Assembly: GCA_016713875.1 (NCBI GenBank)
Contig: JADJOI010000003.1
Span: 2,976,001 to 3,040,000 of the forward strand
DNA length: 64,000 nucleotides
Reading direction: 5' to 3'
Source of the DNA: Flavobacteriales bacterium
GTDB lineage: Bacteria > Bacteroidota > Bacteroidia > Flavobacteriales_F > PHOS-HE28
How positions within the stretch are numbered: the stretch's first letter is position 1; each line of letters opens with the position of its first letter. The notes below the pieces were generated by a model, which made no database searches, was not told the origin of the DNA, and saw only the letters and a list, made by a program, of their open reading frames with translations. The position numbers and the translations under genes were made by a program. This document shows, piece after piece, positions 17,287-25,080 of the stretch.

Positions 17287-17813
17287 GGGTGGCGCTGGAT
17301 CAGGATCGGCGTAGCTCCAGAGTTCTCAAACATGGCCCATTTGTCGGCCAGCGGTTTGTAGGATAGCTCAAAGTTATGCAGGCCGCGGAAAAAGCGCCGA
17401 CGGACATCAGCCTCAGGCACATGATGACCACCCTGCTTGACGCGATGCGCCACGCGCTTCACGGCCAGTTCCGGGGTTTTCAGCCGCAGGAAAATGACCT
17501 CCACGTCATACCCCTGTTGCTTCAGGCGCTTCAGCCGTTCCACGTAGGTGAGTCCGCTCAAGGTACTTTCCAAAGCGAAGGACTCGCCAGCCGCTGAAAG
17601 TCGGTCCAGTTCCTGGAGCAGCAAGCGTCCAGCCGCTCTTGCCGCACGTTCCGGCTTCAGTGGGGAAAGACCGGCCGCGATCGAGTCGGCATTGACGAAA
17701 TTCTCGATGCCCGCATCTTGAAGGAGGTAGTTCCGTGCGAACGTGGTCTTCCCCGCCCCATTGGGCCCTGCAATGATGATGCAACGGGGCTGGGGCTTGG
17801 CACGCTTGGCCAT
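17283..17813 (-). CDS. Zeta-toxin-like P-loop kinase
   Basis: A 176-residue P-loop protein. Walker A is GPNGAGKTT (residues 16-24); ENFVNADSIAAGLSPL and FALESTLSGLTYVERLKRLKQQGYDVEVIFLRL match the COG4185/zeta family, in which ESTLS and downstream Arg residues bind the substrate. Classical zeta toxins phosphorylate UDP-N-acetylglucosamine and block peptidoglycan synthesis; chromosomal relatives may have other targets. It lies 9 bp after dxs on the same strand, so it may be co-transcribed. No epsilon-type antitoxin is present; the coupled 52-residue gene takes that position. Confidence 0.8.
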   Translation of the reverse strand: MAKRAKPQPRCIIIAGPNGAGKTTFARNYLLQDAGIENFVNADSIAAGLSPLKPERAARAAGRLLLQELDRLSAAGESFALESTLSGLTYVERLKRLKQQGYDVEVIFLRLKTPELAVKRVAHRVKQGGHHVPEADVRRRFFRGLHNFELSYKPLADKWAMFENSGATPILIQRHP

Positions 17814-17822
17814 GCCTCAAAA

Positions 17823-19769
17823 CTACGCGCCCACCCGCACCTGCTTCTTCACCCCCTTCTCCCCCAACATCTCCTTCGCCGCCGCGACCAAGGCCTTGTC
17901 GTCGAAGCCGCACTCGGCATAGAGCTCGGGCTGGGTGCCGTGCTCGATCCAGCGGTCGGGGATGCCCAGGCGTTTGACGTGGGCGCTGTAGCCGTGGTCG
18001 CCCATGAACTCCAGCACCGCGCTGCCCATGCCGCCCTGGATGGCGTGGTCCTCGATGGTGATCACCTGCTTGAACTTGGCGAACACCTCGTGCAGCAGCA
18101 GCTCGTCGATGGGCTTCACGAAGCGCATGTCGTAGTGTGCCACACTGTATCCCTCGGCCTCCAGCGCATCGATGCCCTTGGCGGCGATGTTGCCGATGTG
18201 GCCGATGCTCAGCACCGCGAGATCCGTGCCGGAGCGGAGCTTGCGGCCGGTGCCCACCTTGATCGCCTTGAAGGGCGTCTTCCACTCGGTCATCACCCCT
18301 TCGCCGCGCGGGTAGCGGATGCTGAAGGGGCCCTGGTCCGGCAGCTGGGCGGTGTACATCAGGTCGCGCAGCTCCTCCTCGTTCATCGGCGCGCTCACCA
18401 CCATGTTGGGGATGCAGCGGAAGTAGGCCAGGTCGAAGTTGCCGTGGTGGGTGGGGCCGTCGGCGCCGGCCAGGCCGCCGCGGTCCAGGCAGAACACCAC
18501 GTTGAGCTTCTGTAGCGCCACATCGTGCACCACCTGGTCGTAGGCGCGTTGCATGAAGGAGCTGTAGATGTTGCAGAAGGGCACCAGGCCCTGCGTGGCC
18601 ATGCCCGCGCTGAAGGTGACGGCGTGCTGCTCGGCGATGCCCACGTCGAAGGCACGGTCGGGCATGGCCTTCATCATGATGTTGAGCGAGCAGCCGGTGG
18701 GCATGGCGGGCGTCACGCCCACGATCTTCGGGTTCTTCTCGGCCAGCTCCACGATGCTGTGGCCGAAGACGTCCTGGTACTTGGGCGGCTGGGGGCTCTT
18801 GGGCACCACCTTGATGATCTCGCCGGTCTCCTTGTTGAAGAGCCCCGGCGCGTGCCACACGGTGGCGTTGCCGGCCTCGGCGGGGGCGTAGCCCTTGCCC
18901 TTCACGGTGATGGTGTGCAGGATCTTGGGGCCGGGGATGTCGCGCAGGTCGCGCATCACCTTCACCAGGCGCTCCACATCGTGGCCGTCCACCGGGCCGA
19001 AGTAGCGGAAGTTGAGGCTCTCGAACAGGTTGCTCTGCTTGAGCAGGGCGCTCTTCACGGCGTTCTCCACCTTCTGCACGATGGCCTGGGCGTTGGGCCC
19101 GAACTTGCTGATGCGGCCCAGCAGGTTCCACACCTCGTCCTTCACCTTGTTGTAGGTGTGGCTGGTGGCGATGTCGGTGAGGTACTCCTTCAAGGCACCG
19201 ACGTTGGGGTCGATGCTCATGCAGTTGTCGTTGAGCACCACCAGCATGTCGGTGCCCGCGCCGCCGGCGTGGTTGAGGGCCTCGAAGGCCTGGCCGGCGG
19301 TCATGGCGCCATCGCCGATCACGGCCACCACCTGCCGGTCGGCCTCCCCCTTCAAGCGGCTGGCCACGGCCATGCCGAGCGCGCCGCCGATGGAGGTGCT
19401 GCTGTGGCCCACGCCGAAGGTGTCGTACGGGCTTTCGCTGCGCTTGGGGAAACCGCTGAGGCCCTTATGGATGCGGTTGGTGTGGAACACCTTGCGCCGG
19501 CCGGTGAGGATCTTGTGCCCGTAGGCCTGGTGCCCCACGTCCCACACCAGCTGGTCGTAGGGTGTGTTGAACACGTAGTGCAGGGCCACGGTGAGCTCCA
19601 CCACGCCCAGGCTGGCGCCGAAGTGGCCGCCCTTGACGCTGACCACGTCGATGATGAAGCGGCGCAGCTCGTCGCACACCTGCTCCAGCTGGGGCTCGGG
19701 CAGGGTGCGCAGGTCGGCCGGGAGCTCGATGCGCTCGAGCAGGGGGTAGGTGCCGGGGGGCTGTTCCAC
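17823..19769 (-). CDS. dxs: 1-deoxy-D-xylulose-5-phosphate synthase
   Basis: A 648-residue thiamine-diphosphate enzyme that condenses pyruvate with glyceraldehyde 3-phosphate, the first step of the MEP isoprenoid pathway. The ThDP motif GDGAMTAGQAFEALNHAG...NDN is present, as are VWDVGHQAYGHKILTGR at the N-terminus, GIAEQHAVTFSAGMA (catalytic Glu) and DRGGLAGADGPTHHG. Start chosen at GTG 19769 (VEQPPGTYPLLERI) because a perfect TACATTTG box lies 24 nt upstream; longer frames would run through that promoter. Divergent from nuoA. Confidence 0.95.
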   Translation of the reverse strand: MEQPPGTYPLLERIELPADLRTLPEPQLEQVCDELRRFIIDVVSVKGGHFGASLGVVELTVALHYVFNTPYDQLVWDVGHQAYGHKILTGRRKVFHTNRIHKGLSGFPKRSESPYDTFGVGHSSTSIGGALGMAVASRLKGEADRQVVAVIGDGAMTAGQAFEALNHAGGAGTDMLVVLNDNCMSIDPNVGALKEYLTDIATSHTYNKVKDEVWNLLGRISKFGPNAQAIVQKVENAVKSALLKQSNLFESLNFRYFGPVDGHDVERLVKVMRDLRDIPGPKILHTITVKGKGYAPAEAGNATVWHAPGLFNKETGEIIKVVPKSPQPPKYQDVFGHSIVELAEKNPKIVGVTPAMPTGCSLNIMMKAMPDRAFDVGIAEQHAVTFSAGMATQGLVPFCNIYSSFMQRAYDQVVHDVALQKLNVVFCLDRGGLAGADGPTHHGNFDLAYFRCIPNMVVSAPMNEEELRDLMYTAQLPDQGPFSIRYPRGEGVMTEWKTPFKAIKVGTGRKLRSGTDLAVLSIGHIGNIAAKGIDALEAEGYSVAHYDMRFVKPIDELLLHEVFAKFKQVITIEDHAIQGGMGSAVLEFMGDHGYSAHVKRLGIPDRWIEHGTQPELYAECGFDDKALVAAAKEMLGEKGVKKQVRVGA

Positions 19770-19793
19770 GCGGTGGGGGCGATGGGGAAGCAA

Positions 19794-19801
19794 CAAATGT
19801 A
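19794..19801 (-). promoter_or_regulatory. -7 promoter box for dxs (TACATTTG)
   Basis: Perfect TAnnTTTG on the minus strand, 24 nt upstream of the GTG start of dxs. It fixes the dxs start. Confidence 0.6.
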
Positions 19802-19889
19802 GCGGAAGGGCTGTTCGCGGGCCGGACCATGAACGGCATGCTGTGGGCGATCCGTATGCGCGGGGGTGGTGGTGCGTGGGACCGCTCCA

Positions 19890-19897
19890 TACATTAG
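19890..19897 (+). promoter_or_regulatory. Probable -7 box for the nuo operon (TACATTAG)
   Basis: One mismatch to TAnnTTTG, 34 nt upstream of the nuoA ATG, in the divergent 162-bp dxs-nuoA gap. It is the best candidate promoter for the 13-kb operon. Confidence 0.4.
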
Positions 19898-19931
19898 CGC
19901 CCGCTCGACGGAACCCTCCGGCGCCCCACGG

Positions 19932-20297
19932 ATGTCGAACCCCCAGGATTACCTGCCCATCGCGCTGCAGACGCTGATCGCCGTCGGCTTCGTGGTCACC
20001 ACCCTGCTGCTCACCGGCAAGATCGGTCCCAAGCGGGCCGGCAAGCACAAGGAGGAGAACTTCGAGTGCGGCATCGAGCAGTACGGCAACGCGCGCAGTC
20101 CGTTCTCGGTGAAGTACTTCCTGATCGCCATCTTGTTCGTGCTGTTCGACGTGGAGATCATCTTCCTGTATCCCTGGGCCGTGAACTTCAAGGACCTGGG
20201 GATCGTTGGCTTCGTGGAAATGGTCCTCTTCATCTTCTTTGTGGTGGCCGGCCTGTTCTACGTGATCCGCAAGGGGGCCCTGGAGTGGGACCGATGA
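19932..20297 (+). CDS. nuoA: NADH-quinone oxidoreductase subunit A
   Basis: A 121-residue membrane subunit with three helices. The loop motif GPKRAGKHKEENFECGIEQYGNARSPFSVKYFLIA, with Cys in FECG, is the universal NuoA signature, and FDVEIIFLYPWA is the second conserved helix. Part of the membrane arm next to the quinone site. First gene of a complete nuoA-N operon; ATG 19932 gives the usual short N-terminus. Confidence 0.97.
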   Translation: MSNPQDYLPIALQTLIAVGFVVTTLLLTGKIGPKRAGKHKEENFECGIEQYGNARSPFSVKYFLIAILFVLFDVEIIFLYPWAVNFKDLGIVGFVEMVLFIFFVVAGLFYVIRKGALEWDR

Positions 20298-20307
20298 ACC
20301 TTCAGCC

Positions 20308-20883
20308 ATGAAGCAGGACGACATCGCCCCCCGCCCCGCCCTCGGCAAGCCCACCATCGTGCCCTCCCCCGAAGGCCATTCGGGTCCGGGGTTCATGACC
20401 GTATCGCTGGAGAAGGCGGTCGGCATGGCGCGCAAGAACAGCATCTGGCCGCTGCCCTTCGCCACCAGCTGCTGTGGCATCGAGTTCATGGCCACCATGG
20501 GGGCCAACTACGACCTGGCGCGGTTCGGCATGGAACGGCTCAGCTTCAGCCCGCGGCAGAGCGACCTGCTGATGGTGATGGGCACCATCGCCAAGAAGAT
20601 GGCGCCCATCCTGCGCGACGTGTACACGCAGATGGCCGAGCCCAAATGGGTGCTGAGCGTGGGCGCCTGCGCCAGCAGCGGCGGCATCTTCGACACCTAT
20701 AGTGTGCTGCAGGGCATCGACCGGGTGATCCCCGTGGACGTGTACGTGCCGGGCTGCCCCCCGCGCCCCGAACAGATCATCGACGGCATCCTGAAGATCC
20801 AGGAGCTGGTGGGCCAGGAGGGCATGCGCCGCCGCTACAGCAAGGAGTACGAGGAGCTGTTGAAGAAGTACAAGATCGATTGA
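20308..20883 (+). CDS. nuoB: NADH-quinone oxidoreductase subunit B
   Basis: A 191-residue subunit that holds cluster N2, the last Fe-S centre before quinone. The four ligands are Cys55 and Cys56 (SCCGIEF), Cys121 (GACASSGG) and Cys150 (PGCPPRPE). The conserved FSPRQSDLLMVMGT segment is present. It follows nuoA by 10 bp and overlaps nuoC by 4 bp. Confidence 0.97.
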   Translation: MKQDDIAPRPALGKPTIVPSPEGHSGPGFMTVSLEKAVGMARKNSIWPLPFATSCCGIEFMATMGANYDLARFGMERLSFSPRQSDLLMVMGTIAKKMAPILRDVYTQMAEPKWVLSVGACASSGGIFDTYSVLQGIDRVIPVDVYVPGCPPRPEQIIDGILKIQELVGQEGMRRRYSKEYEELLKKYKID

Positions 20884-21407
20884 GCGTGCCCGCCTTCACG
20901 ATACAGGCCGAACGGGATCAGCTGGTGGTGGACCGGCTGCGGGCCGCCTTCCCGGACGGGGTGGTGGCCGACAAGCAGTTCCACGACATGCGCTGCATCA
21001 CGGTGCGCAAGGACGTGCTGCATCCGGCGCTGCGACTGCTGCGCGACGAGCTGGACTTCAACTTCCTCACCACCCTGTGCGGCATGCACCATCCCGGCGG
21101 CGATGGAGAAGAGGAGCGCCTGGGCCTGGTGGTGCACCTCAACAGCTTCCGCCACCGTCACCGCATCCGCCTGAAGGCGCACACGGCGATGAAGGACCCG
21201 GTGTTCCCCACCTTCACCGACCTGTGGCCCACCACCAACTGGATGGAGCGCGAGGCCTGGGATTTCTTCGGGATCTCCTTCACGGGCCACCCCAACCTGA
21301 AGCGCATCCTCAACATGGAGGACTTCCCGGCCTTCCCGCTGCGCAAGGACTATCCGCTGGAGGACCCCACGCGCGAGGACAAGGACAACAGCATGTTCGG
21401 CCGATGA
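20880..21407 (+). CDS. nuoC: NADH-quinone oxidoreductase subunit C
   Basis: A 175-residue hydrophilic subunit. The C-terminal signature PTFTDLWPTTNWMEREAWDFFGISFTGHPNLKRIL is diagnostic, followed by FPLRKDYPL. The start is either TTG 20880 (overlapping the nuoB stop, TTGA) or GTG 20886; both lack an ATG. nuoC and nuoD are separate genes here, not fused as in enterobacteria. Overlaps nuoD by 4 bp. Confidence 0.95.
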   Translation: MSVPAFTIQAERDQLVVDRLRAAFPDGVVADKQFHDMRCITVRKDVLHPALRLLRDELDFNFLTTLCGMHHPGGDGEEERLGLVVHLNSFRHRHRIRLKAHTAMKDPVFPTFTDLWPTTNWMEREAWDFFGISFTGHPNLKRILNMEDFPAFPLRKDYPLEDPTREDKDNSMFGR

Positions 21408-22639
21408 GCACCCCGATGCGTCCCGACCACTGGCAGCACGACCTGGTGAAGGCCGACGAGCACAAGGAGCTCAACGTGCTGAACCTGGGCCCCACCCACC
21501 CGGCCACGCACGGCATCTTCCAGAACGTGCTGACGATGGACGGCGAGTACATCCAGAGCGCCGAACAGACCATTGGGTACATCCACCGGGCCTTCGAGAA
21601 GCTGGCCGAGCGCCGGCCCTTCTACCAGATCACCACGCTCACCGACCGGTTGAACTACTGCAGCTCGCCCATCAACAACATGGGCTGGCACATGACGGTG
21701 GAGAAGCTGCTGGGGATCCAGACCCCCGAGCGGGTGGACTACCTCCGCGTCATCGCCATGGAGCTGTCGCGGATCGCCGACCACATCATCTGCAACGCGG
21801 TGATCGGGGTGGACACCGGGGCGCTCACCGGCTTCACGTACATCTTTCAGGACCGCGAGCTCATCTACGACATCTTCGAGGAGATCTGCGGAGCGCGGCT
21901 CACCACCAACATGGGCCGCATCGGGGGCTTCGAACGCGACTTCCCCGAGGCGGCCTGGCGCAAGATCCGGCACTTCCTGGAGCACTTTCCCAAAAAGCTC
22001 AAGGAGTTCGAGAGCCTGCTCGCGCGCAACCGCATCTTCATGGACCGCACCATCGGCTGCGGCGCCTTCCCGCTGGACCGTGCGCTGGCCTACGGCTTCA
22101 CCGGTCCCAACCTGCGCGCCTGCGGGCTGGACCACGACGTGCGGGTGATGGACCCGTACTGCAGCTACGAGAAGTTCGACTTCACCATCCCCATCGGCAC
22201 CGGCGGCGACACCTACGACCGCTTCATGGTGCGGCAGAGCGAGATGTGGGAGAGCCTCTCCATCATCCGCCAGGCCGTGGAGAAGTGCGACCGCCTGGCC
22301 GACAAGACCACCTACAAGGCCGACGTGCCCGAGTGGGTGCTGCCGCCCAAGGAGGAGGTCTACAACGAGATGGAGGCCCTCATCTACCACTTCAAGATCG
22401 TGATGGGCGAGAGCGAGGTGCCGGTGGGCGAGGTGTACCACTGCGTGGAGGGCGGCAACGGCGAGCTGGGCTTCTACCTGGTGAGCGACGGCGGACGCAC
22501 CCCCTTCCGCCTTCATTTCCGCCGCCCCTGCTTCATCTACTACCAGGCCTTCCCCGAGATGGTGAAGGGCGCCATGCTGAGCGACGCGATCCTCACCATG
22601 AGCAGCATGAACGTGATCGCGGGAGAACTGGACGCATAG
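21404..22639 (+). CDS. nuoD: NADH-quinone oxidoreductase subunit D
   Basis: A 411-residue subunit that forms the quinone pocket with NuoB. The pocket signature LNLGPTHPATHG is present, as are IGYIHRAFEKLAE and the C-terminal MSDAILTMSSMNVIAGELDA-like end. ATG 21404 overlaps the nuoC stop. The stop TAG (22637-22639) is the last part of CGCATAG, which is repeated just before nuoE; the ancestral junction was probably TAG directly followed by ATG of nuoE, now split by the GxxExxY cassette. Confidence 0.97.
   Translation: MSTPMRPDHWQHDLVKADEHKELNVLNLGPTHPATHGIFQNVLTMDGEYIQSAEQTIGYIHRAFEKLAERRPFYQITTLTDRLNYCSSPINNMGWHMTVEKLLGIQTPERVDYLRVIAMELSRIADHIICNAVIGVDTGALTGFTYIFQDRELIYDIFEEICGARLTTNMGRIGGFERDFPEAAWRKIRHFLEHFPKKLKEFESLLARNRIFMDRTIGCGAFPLDRALAYGFTGPNLRACGLDHDVRVMDPYCSYEKFDFTIPIGTGGDTYDRFMVRQSEMWESLSIIRQAVEKCDRLADKTTYKADVPEWVLPPKEEVYNEMEALIYHFKIVMGESEVPVGEVYHCVEGGNGELGFYLVSDGGRTPFRLHFRRPCFIYYQAFPEMVKGAMLSDAILTMSSMNVIAGELDA
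22633..22639. repeat. Putative target-site duplication, left copy (CGCATAG)
   Basis: Seven bases CGCATAG that contain the nuoD stop codon. The same seven bases occur at 23155-23161 immediately before the nuoE ATG. Removing everything between them gives nuoD TAG followed at once by ATG of nuoE. Confidence 0.5.
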
Positions 22640-22643
22640 GCCC

Positions 22644-23072
22644 ATGCACCGCAACGACGCAGCGGTCGCAACGGAACCGCAACGGACCGTGGAGGAGAAC
22701 GATCTCGCTACCCGGGTGCTCGACGCGGCGTTCAAGGTCCATCGCGCATTGGGCCCCGGCCTTCTGGAAAGCGCATACGTGCATTGCCTGCTCCATGAAC
22801 TGAAGATGACCAGACTCTCGGTCCTTCATCAACATCCGCTGCCCTTGCGTTACGGCGATGTACAGTTGGATGCGGGCTATCGGTTGGACCTGTGGGTGGA
22901 GAACAGGCTGATCGTCGAGGTGAAAGCGGTCGAAGAGCTTCACCCGATCCACACGGCCCAGTTGCTCACCTACCTGAAGCTCACGGGCAACCGGCTCGGA
23001 TTGCTGATCAACTTCAACGAGATCCTGCTGAGGGACGGTGTCCGCAGGATCGCCAATGGAATGCCACAATGA
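22644..23072 (+). CDS. GxxExxY family protein (PD-(D/E)xK nuclease-like)
   Basis: 142 residues from ATG 22644, or about 127 from GTG 22689 (VEENDLATRV), which matches the usual family start. The name motif GLLESAY is at residues 39-45. A PD-(D/E)xK-like core is visible: Asp82 (YRLDLWVEN), Glu92 and Lys94 (VEVKAV), then HTAQLLTYLKLTG. This fits the PDDEXK_3/GxxExxY family, whose function is not established. The first ~20 codons (after ATG 22644) are written through the left inverted repeat, giving a repeat-derived N-terminus. It lies on the nuo coding strand, so it is probably co-transcribed and does not block the downstream genes. Confidence 0.9.
   Translation: MHRNDAAVATEPQRTVEENDLATRVLDAAFKVHRALGPGLLESAYVHCLLHELKMTRLSVLHQHPLPLRYGDVQLDAGYRLDLWVENRLIVEVKAVEELHPIHTAQLLTYLKLTGNRLGLLINFNEILLRDGVRRIANGMPQ
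22647..22673. repeat. Left inverted repeat of the GxxExxY cassette
   Basis: 27 bp beginning CACCGCAACGACGCAGCGG. It matches the reverse complement of 23085-23111 at 25 of 27 positions. The outer skeleton CACCrCA-CG-CGCAGCGG is like the arm of the palindrome at 13227. Confidence 0.7.
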
Positions 23073-23084
23073 AGCTGCGTTCGT

Positions 23085-23111
23085 CGTTGCGACCGCTGCG
23101 CCGCTGCGGTG
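23085..23111. repeat. Right inverted repeat of the GxxExxY cassette
   Basis: 27 bp whose reverse complement begins CACCGCAGCGGCGCAGCGG. It lies 13 bp after the GxxExxY stop codon. Confidence 0.7.
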
Positions 23112-23154
23112 AAAGAACAGGCTCTTCCGGCCGGACCTCGAATACTTATTTTGT

Positions 23155-23161
23155 CGCATAG
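23155..23161. repeat. Putative target-site duplication, right copy (CGCATAG)
   Basis: Direct repeat of 22633-22639, directly before the nuoE ATG. Just upstream, CTTATTTTG (23145-23153) is AT-rich and close to a -7 box, so the cassette may supply a secondary promoter to nuoE onward. Confidence 0.5.
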
Positions 23162-23719
23162 ATGTCCGTCCGCCTCACGCCAGTCACCACCACCGAAGGC
23201 GTGGCCCCGTTCGCCTTCAACGAGGCCGCGCTGGCCGAGTGCCGCGCCATCATGGCCCGCTATCCGGAGGGCCACACCAAGAGCGCGCTGATCCCCATCC
23301 TGCACATCGCCCAGGCCGGCAACGACGGCTGGCTGAGCGTGCCCGCGATGGACGCGGTGGCCGCCCTGATGGGCATCCGCCCGATCGAGGTGTACGAGGT
23401 GGCCAGCTTCTACAGCATGTTCAACCTGCGCCCGGTGGGCCGGCATGTGCTGGAGATCTGCCGCACCACCCCGTGCATGCTGCGCGGCGGCGACGCGCTC
23501 ATCGCCCATGCGGAGAAGCGGCTCGGCATCCACGCGGGGGAGACCACCAAGGACGGGCTCTTCACCCTGAAGGCCGTGGAATGCCTGGGCAGCTGCGGCA
23601 CCGCGCCCATGCTGCAGTGCGGCGCGAAGTACCACGAGGACCTCACCCCGGAGGCGTTCGACGCGCTGATCGAGCAGCTACGCTCGACCACCCTCCGCAG
23701 CAACTACACCGACCGCTGA
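23162..23719 (+). CDS. nuoE: NADH-quinone oxidoreductase subunit E
   Basis: A 185-residue peripheral subunit with a thioredoxin-like fold that binds the 2Fe-2S cluster N1a. Ligands are Cys100 and Cys105 (ICRTTPCML), Cys141 and Cys145 (ECLGSCGTAP), with the canonical spacings of 4 and 3. The segment VYEVASFYSMFNL is typical. It starts directly after the right copy of CGCATAG. Confidence 0.96.
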   Translation: MSVRLTPVTTTEGVAPFAFNEAALAECRAIMARYPEGHTKSALIPILHIAQAGNDGWLSVPAMDAVAALMGIRPIEVYEVASFYSMFNLRPVGRHVLEICRTTPCMLRGGDALIAHAEKRLGIHAGETTKDGLFTLKAVECLGSCGTAPMLQCGAKYHEDLTPEAFDALIEQLRSTTLRSNYTDR

Positions 23720-23721
23720 CC

Positions 23722-25077
23722 ATGGGCCGCAAGCTCCTGCTCGAACACGAGAACGTCCCGGGGATCGCGGGGCTGGAGGTGTACCGCGCCAAAGGCGGCT
23801 ACCGCAGCGTGGAGAAGGCCCTGCGCACCATGAGCCCCGAGGCGGTGGTGGAAGAGGTGAAGAAGAGCGGCCTGCGAGGTCGCGGTGGTGCGGGTTTCCC
23901 CACGGGCATGAAATGGAGCTTCCTGGCCAAGCCGCCCGGCGTGCCCCGCTACCTGGTGGTGAACGCCGACGAGAGCGAACCCGGCACCTTCAAGGACCGC
24001 TACCTGATGGAGCGGATCCCGCACCTTCTGATCGAAGGCATGATCACCTCCAGCTTCGCGCTGGGGGCGAACCTCGCCTTCATCTACATCCGCGGCGAGT
24101 ACTTCTTTGTGACCCGCATCCTGGAGCGGGCCATCGATGAGGCGCGCGCCGCCGGCTGGCTCGGCAGGAACATCCTGGGCACCGGCTATGATCTGGAGAT
24201 CCATGTGCACGTGGGGGCTGGAGCCTACATCTGCGGGGAGGAGACGGCCCTGCTGGAGAGCCTGGAGGGCAAGCGCGGCAACCCGCGGATCAAGCCGCCC
24301 TTCCCGGCGGTGAAGGGCCTGTACGAGTGCCCCACCGTGGTGAACAACGTGGAGACGATCGCGGCCGTGGTGCCCATCGTGAACGACGGCGGCGAGGAGT
24401 ACGCCAAGATCGGCGTGGGCCGCAGCACCGGCACCAAGCTCATCAGCGCGGGCGGCAACATCCGGCGGCCCGGGGTGTACGAGATCGAGCTGGGGGTGAG
24501 CTGCGACGAGTTCATCAACAGCGACCAGTGGTGCGGCGGGGTGGACGGCCGGGCCTTCAAGGCGGTGGTGCCGGGCGGCAGCAGCGTGCCCATCGTGCCC
24601 TACGAGCTCTTCCTGCGCACGGCCACCGGGGAGGCCCGCCTGATGACCTACGAGAGCCTGAGCGACGGGGGCTTCGCCACCGGCACCATGCTCGGTTCCG
24701 GCGGGTTCTACGCCTACAATGACGCGCAGTGCATCGTGCGCAGCACCTGGAACCACACGCGCTTCTACCACCACGAGAGCTGCGGCCAGTGCAGCCCCTG
24801 CCGCGAGGGCACCGGGTGGATGGAGAAGGTGCTGCACCGTATCGAGCACGGTGAGGGCCGCCGGGAGGACATCGACCTGCTGTGGGACATCCAGCGCCGC
24901 ATCGAGGGCAACACCATCTGCCCGCTGGGCGATGCCGCCGCCTGGCCCGTGGCCAGCGCCATCCGCCACTTCCGCGATGAGTTCGAGTTCCACGTGCGCC
25001 ACCCCCAGAAGGTGAAGGACCCGCGGCACTTCGAGAAGGAACCGTTCGTGCGCACGCCCAAGCCCGCAGCCGTCTAA
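23722..25077 (+). CDS. nuoF: NADH-quinone oxidoreductase subunit F
   Basis: A 451-residue flavoprotein that oxidises NADH, with FMN and cluster N3. The NADH/FMN loop GLRGRGGAGFPTG is at about residues 50-62, followed by ADESEPGTFKDRYLM, GAYICGEETALL and the N3 ligand motif ESCGQCSPCREG. Two bases separate the nuoE stop from the ATG. Confidence 0.97.
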   Translation: MGRKLLLEHENVPGIAGLEVYRAKGGYRSVEKALRTMSPEAVVEEVKKSGLRGRGGAGFPTGMKWSFLAKPPGVPRYLVVNADESEPGTFKDRYLMERIPHLLIEGMITSSFALGANLAFIYIRGEYFFVTRILERAIDEARAAGWLGRNILGTGYDLEIHVHVGAGAYICGEETALLESLEGKRGNPRIKPPFPAVKGLYECPTVVNNVETIAAVVPIVNDGGEEYAKIGVGRSTGTKLISAGGNIRRPGVYEIELGVSCDEFINSDQWCGGVDGRAFKAVVPGGSSVPIVPYELFLRTATGEARLMTYESLSDGGFATGTMLGSGGFYAYNDAQCIVRSTWNHTRFYHHESCGQCSPCREGTGWMEKVLHRIEHGEGRREDIDLLWDIQRRIEGNTICPLGDAAAWPVASAIRHFRDEFEFHVRHPQKVKDPRHFEKEPFVRTPKPAAV

Positions 25078-25080
25078 GCC

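Larger units (their letters stand above)
22640..23161 (+). mobile_element. Putative GxxExxY cassette inserted between nuoD and nuoE
   Basis: A 522-bp insert bounded by a 7-bp direct repeat (22633-22639 and 23155-23161). Inside are 27-bp inverted repeats (22647-22673 and 23085-23111, 2 mismatches) and one gene, GxxExxY. The inverted repeats are not at the exact tips: 7 bp lie outside on the left and 43 bp on the right. No transposase is present. Calling it mobile is inference from the repeats and from its position inside an otherwise tightly packed operon. Confidence 0.55.
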
